From: Torreya grandis
Lineage: Eukaryota > Streptophyta > Pinopsida > Cupressales > Taxaceae
Direction: 5' to 3'
Assembly: GCA_037957365.1 (NCBI GenBank)
Contig: JARHVA010002125.1
Coordinates: 2,442,501 to 2,506,500, forward strand
Length of the DNA stretch: 64,000 nucleotides
Shown here: positions 59,401-64,000 of the stretch, piece after piece
How the letters are laid out: each line of letters starts with the position of its first letter
How positions within the stretch are numbered: the stretch's first letter is position 1
Program-made: the position numbers and the translations under genes
Notes under the pieces: generated by a model
What the model saw: the letters and a program-made list of their open reading frames with translations, nothing else
The model's database searches: none
What the model was told of the DNA's origin: nothing

Positions 59401-60640
59401 ATAGATTACTCCATATAGACTTTTGGTTAAGCAGAGAAAGAGTGCTTGAGATATTGCCCAATCATTGGCAATGTAAACTATACTCCTAATAAGTCCTTGA
59501 GCTTAAAGGTGTTATCTCTTAGTATCTCAACAATTTGATATGGGTCAATCTACAAAGGTTTGAATTTTCCATGATTTCCCTTAGGTTTAGATGCCTTGTC
59601 CCAAAGAAGATCCAAGTCTCCTTGTATAAACACTTTAATTTTAGAACATTTGTCAAACCATATTTTTAATGTGGTTTGATGTATACTAAAATTGGAAAAA
59701 GATTCCTCTTTTTCATCTTACATTTGAATAATGTCAGTTAACCTTGAACTTACAAACTCTTGATCCTCTCCTTCCGTGTACTATTGTATAAACTTATAGG
59801 TCAAAAGATTGAGTGTGATGGGGAATATAGGTTCTTGACCATATACAAGTATAAATGGTGATGCCTTTATAGCTTGTTTGATTCTTGTTCTATCATCCCA
59901 AAGGTCATACTTGAGTAACTTGTGCTATGTTCTTGATTTGTTAGTAGAAAACTTTTTGATGGATCTCATCAAATTCTTTTTTATTGACTCAGATACCCCA
60001 TTACCTTGAGGGTAATGGTTTAATGAAAACTTTAAAAAAATGTTTTTATCATATGCCCACTCAATCATCTCAATGGATATAAAAGCAGATTCATTATCAC
60101 AAACTATAGATACATGTGTTCCAAATTTGTTACATATATTCTCTTCCAAGAAATTTATCACATCTTTAGTTTTGTATTATTTGTTTTTCACTACTTCAAT
60201 CCATCTAGTGTAATAGTCCCTAGTAGTGAGCACATAATTATGAACTTCTAAAGAATTGGGTTTGATGACCCCCACAAAATCTAATCCCCATTGAGAAAAG
60301 GATTTATTAATCATCACTAACTTCAATGGCATGGCTTCTTTGGTGTTGAAAATTTAGTAATAATGACACTCTCTCATGTGCTTGTGAGAATCTTTGAAGA
60401 TATTAAGCCAATAATAACCATCCCTAAGGATCTTATGTGTTTTTATCCTTCTTGATGGGTGTCCACTTCTAGGCTTCTCATGGAAATTAATCAGGATCTC
60501 ACTGGCTTCCTTTTTGGAAACACATATTAGGTATATCCCTTCATAGTTTTTCCAAAAAATTACTCCATGTTTGATCAATAAATGAGTTACCTTGAGCCTT
60601 AAAGCTCTCCTTTGTTTCCTAGTTGATTCTATAGGATAAG
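59400..60640 (-). pseudogene. Integrase, best preserved catalytic core (copy 3)
   Basis: Zinc-binding part (60,354-60,578): FWKNYEGIYLICVSKKEA, NFHEKPRSGHPSRR, then DGYYWLNIFKDSHKHMREC. Core (59,925-60,161): INFLEENICNKFGTHVSIVC, then CDNESAFISIEMIEWAYDKN and HYPQGNGVSESIKKNLMRSI. The second catalytic Asp (CDN) and Glu (SES) are both kept, unlike copy 1. The first Asp segment is split by a stop near 60,180. An inactive remnant, but the best template for placing this family in a tree. Confidence 0.82.
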
Positions 60641-61099
60641 TTCATTGACTAGTAAATTGACAATGGTATTATATCAATCATTGGGTTAAAATTTTTGCTT
60701 CTCTACCTACATGACACTTAAATTGGGATTAGTATTTTAAATTAACTAAATTATCCCTTGTAAGATTACCAATTTATCAATCTCAATTTATAGATCATAT
60801 TCTTTAAGTATGAACATCCATTTACCTCTCCTTTCCCCTAATTCACATTGACTAAGCATAAGCTTAATGGTAGGGTCTGGTAGGATTATATATACCTTAT
60901 TCCTAATGATATAATTCATAAGTTTATTCACTACCTTGAGTAAATCACATTCCTATGTGTTAATCAGTGAGTATTTCAACTCAACATTTTTAAAATTTAT
61001 GCTCATGAAATCAATACAATGATCACATCCTTATATCTTCAAAGTTAGGATAACTATAATTATGTGGTCAAAATAAAAATAATAAAGATAAAAGTCTTT

Positions 61100-62250
61100 T
61101 TAAAAATCATGACTTATCAACACTGGTGTTTGCATTATTGATAACTTTATGTCCTTGAAATATTTCTTTGTCTCTTCATTCCACGTGATCTTGGCATCTT
61201 TATTCAACACATCATTTAATGGTCTCACAATCTCTACAAAAATAGAAATAAAATTTCTCAAAAAGTTGATCTTCCCAAAGAAATATTTCAATTCTTTTCT
61301 ATGATTAGGGGGTTCTATTTTAGATATAACATCTATTTTATCAAGGTTAGAAATCCCCTCTTTAGTTATAACATGTCTTAACAATTTTCCCTCCATGACA
61401 TAAAAAATGCTTTTTTGGGGATTGAGAGGAATTCCATACCTTCTACACCTTTCAAATACCTACTACAATTGCATGATATGATCATCCCTATTTTTTGAAA
61501 ATATAGTTAAGTCATCCATGTAAATGATAATGTATTTACCTATCAGTCATTGGAAAGCATGGTACATTACTCTTTGGAAAGTGGCACCTACATTTATCAT
61601 CCCAAAGGGAATTCTCTTGTAGGAAAAAGTGCCCCACTAAGTGGTGAATATAATATTTAATCTAAATTTCTTGTTCATAAGCACTTGGTTTCAACCTTAA
61701 AATACATTAAGACATTACATAATTTCTAAACCACTAATAATTTGGATAACTTGATCAAGAGGAGGAAAAAGATAATTATCCGTTTCAGAAGCTTTATTAA
61801 AATTTCTAAAGTCTACACAAAATATAATTTCCCCATTCTTCTTCCTAACTGACACTAATTTAGCTACCCAAGTGGAGTTTCTAATGGGAAATACTATCTT
61901 TACATCTAGTATTTTCTTGACCTCTTTGTATATCAGGGGTTTGAAGATAGGGTTGACAGGTCTTTATTTCTACATAAAAGGCTTGTAGGCTTCTTTTAAA
62001 GGTATGATATGAGTTAGGACTCTAGGATCAAATATATTTAAGTCCTCATATGACCATGATAAACTATATTTATATTTTTTAAATAGATCTTTAGCTTTTC
62101 TCAACTCTTCATTAGTGTAAGTCGTCCCAATATTGACTATTTGGGGTTAACCTTATGTTCCTAGGTCAACTCCTTTATAATCTTTCCCATTAACTTTGGG
62201 AGATTTGGTATTTTATCTATGTCAAATAATATTTATATGTAAAATATGCC
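61100..62250 (-). pseudogene. Reverse transcriptase (copy 3)
   Basis: Near 61,510-61,540 the minus strand has IIIYMDDLTIFSKN-like sequence with YMDD intact. The open frame 61,100-61,396 continues with GKLLRHVITKEGISNLDKID and ELKYFFGKINFLRNFI, then IVRPLNDVLNKDAKITW, the connection to the RT-linked RNase H, which follows at about 60,700-61,100. The N-terminal part around 61,800 reads STWVAKLVSVRKKNG-like sequence. Confidence 0.8.
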
Positions 62251-62479
62251 CTTGGGTATTTTATTATCACTTAGTTGTATAATTATATTATCAATGTTGC
62301 CTTTATCAAGAACATTTTCATTGGTTTCATCAATGATGTGAGCCTCAAATAATCTTGAACTATTTATGAAGTCTAAAATATATTGGTCATCACCAAATAC
62401 CTATAAATGGTTGATGTTATTAGGTATTTAAGCACCAATAATCAATTAAACACTAAGGCTTCCTAGTTAGAGTCTTGTT

Positions 62480-62900
62480 TGGGCATAAGATAAGATACAA
62501 TTGAGGCTAACTCATCATCAAACTAGTTTTATTCCCTAAGAACTGAGATAATATTGAAATCATAAAAATATTCTATCAGGTCCCAAACTCTAAACTTATA
62601 TTTCTTAAGGTAAGAAAATTTGCATTAATACTTACTTCTCGTTTAATTGACTACTAGCTCTAAATAACCAGTAACCAATAGTTCTTTCACCTTATATTTG
62701 ATGGTAAATTACAAACCTAAGATCAGAGATTCATATTCTACCATATTTTTAGTAAAATAAAATTGAAGTCTATATGAAGTACTAAATTCTTGTCCAAGGG
62801 GGTTAATTAAAACAATCCCTACACCAAAACTAGACTTGCATCTTGCACCATAAAAAATAATTTCCATATTCTAGGGATAACATGAACATCTTTAGAGTCA
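62480..62900 (-). pseudogene. Extra RNase H before RT (copy 3)
   Basis: Frame blocks include GARCKSSFGVGIVLINPLGQ and YRLQFYF, then the AEYES-like segment, in the position between protease (63,161 onward) and RT (to 62,250). Same place as in copy 1. Confidence 0.65.
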
Positions 62901-63160
62901 CATACCTTAGAGGTGTCAAGAGTATAAAATCATAACTTATAGTTAACCACATTTATCCTTTTATTTACAACATTGTACTTGGTGATCATATGTTTCATCT
63001 TAGTCTCTCTTTCAATTCTGATCTATTTTGGTACTCCCTTCCCTGGCAACCACATATGGGAAAAATCAATAGACATGTAACCATTCAAGGATTTTGTCTA
63101 GTATCTATTGAGAAACATCTCATAAGCATCAACTATATCAACCACTTATATGTCAATAAA

Positions 63161-63475
63161 CTATTGTATCCTTGGTTTAGCTACAAGCTTCTTGTGAACA
63201 TTCAACAATTCTCCAATTAATTTCATCCTAGATTTATCTAATTGAGTAATAACCCTATAATATTTAATTAGAATTAAACCTAGTTGCTCATAAACACCTT
63301 TAGGCATGATGCTAGTATAAACACATGAATTTAGCAAATAATTATGCAAATTCTTACCAAAGATCCTAATTGTAAGTAAGAAAGGTGGAACATTTGCTTT
63401 GTTCTTGTATATTGAAACATTATCATTTGCAATCTTGGTTGACTTATTAGGTTTCTTAGATAGATATTCCAACAA
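63161..63475 (-). pseudogene. Aspartic protease (copy 3)
   Basis: Reads NVPPFLLTIRIFGKNLHNYL, then NSCVYTSIMPKGVYEQLGL and YRVITQLDKSRMKLIGELL. The active site usually LDSGASxNVMP has become LNSCVYTSIMP: the catalytic Asp is Asn, so it is dead. The long uninterrupted frame otherwise suggests this member is younger than copies 1 and 4. Confidence 0.82.
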
Positions 63476-63501
63476 AAAATCTCTCTATTAAGTGATTTTA
63501 T

Positions 63502-64000
63502 TCAACTCATACAAGGTGATGTTAGCCTTAATTTCTTAATATCCTCAGCTATATTGTACCTACCTTTAGGAAAAATACAAGAAGAATTAACATGAGGCTT
63601 AGAAGTAATTCCTTTTAGAGGCTCATGATTATTGTCAAATGTAGAATCAAGAGTGTCAAAATCATTTGGTGGACAAGTTGTTGTCAAGGGCTACTTTTTT
63701 TCCCTATTCCTTAAAAGATAAGTTTACTTCAAATACTTCTAAAAATTGTACACCTCTTCAATATTATCTTTAGGTTCATTCTCTTCTTTGAATGGGAAGT
63801 CAAACATCTCCACCATCAAGGTTTTATCTATAGATTTGGATGATTTTGAAGAACTAGAGGCACATGCATAATTATCTCTATTAGATCCACTTTTAGTTAT
63901 ATTTAGCTCATCCTAAAACAACTCAAAAATAATTATAGAATTCAATGCAGTCCAACTCACCATGCATTGAAGTATTGTAAACCATAAAATATTTAGTTAG
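63502..64000 (-). pseudogene. Gag C-terminal part and linker (copy 3), partial
   Basis: The open frame 63,502-63,687 (CPPNDFDTLDSTFDNNHEP, GRYNIAEDIKKLRLTSP) aligns with 27,895-28,089 of copy 1. Further sequence to the window end matches copy 1 near 28,100-28,380 (the FDFPFKEE and EFYND-like stretches). The rest of gag is outside the window. Confidence 0.65.

Larger units (their letters stand above)
52382..64000 (-). mobile_element. Third giant-family member, left repeat and internal region, runs off window
   Basis: Left long repeat 52,382-58,396 and internal region 58,397-64,000 in the same order and strand as the first member: integrase, RT-linked RNase H, RT, extra RNase H, protease, start of the gag/PR linker. 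Gag and the other long repeat lie beyond the window. Inserted into copy 4. The base pairs before it (CTAAA, 52,377-52,381) would be the target duplication to look for beyond the window. Confidence 0.75.

Overview
The window looks like intergenic DNA from a very large plant nuclear genome, most likely a gymnosperm. It is AT-rich, has no intact host gene, and consists of old nested retrotransposons with stop codons every few dozen codons. The gymnosperm assignment is an inference from element style and decay, not from a marker gene. No tRNA, rRNA, CRISPR array or bacterial gene was seen.

Layout. 1-5.4 kb: AT-rich DNA with short degenerate repeats. 5.4-8.9 kb: minus-strand Ty3/gypsy pol remnant (protease, RT, two RNase H regions, integrase) of Tat/Ogre type. 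10.4-13.6 kb: minus-strand chromovirus-like pol remnant. It is cut at 13,611 by a giant element spanning 13,612-36,899: two about 6.7-kb long repeats (13,612-20,337 and 30,121-36,899) around a minus-strand gag-pol region, bounded by the 5-bp duplication GGTTA. A 2.4-kb plus-strand LINE-like insertion with a 15-bp target duplication (24,326-26,713) splits that pol. 36,914-40,970: a plus-strand Ty1/copia element with about 1,046-bp LTRs, AAATT target duplication, tRNA-Met primer site and polypurine tract, but heavily deleted inside. 41-47.9 kb: no recognisable genes, a large CT/GT microsatellite and two minisatellites (about 63 and 89 bp). 47.9-52.4 kb: a further relative of the giant element, interrupted by a 368-bp near-perfect palindrome and cut at 52,381 by a third relative (52,382 to the window end).

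The most interesting system is the giant family. (1) Its long terminal repeats carry a decayed coding region of about 3 kb, conserved across three copies and matching no family I can name. (2) An RNase H domain sits between protease and RT rather than between RT and integrase. (3) A sequence resembling the tRNA-Arg-type primer site of Tat/Ogre elements lies just inside the left repeat on the strand opposite to gag-pol, in three copies. These are sequence observations; their interpretation is inferred.

Nothing here is likely to make a working protein. All coding calls are pseudogenes read through stops and frameshifts, and their edges are approximate.
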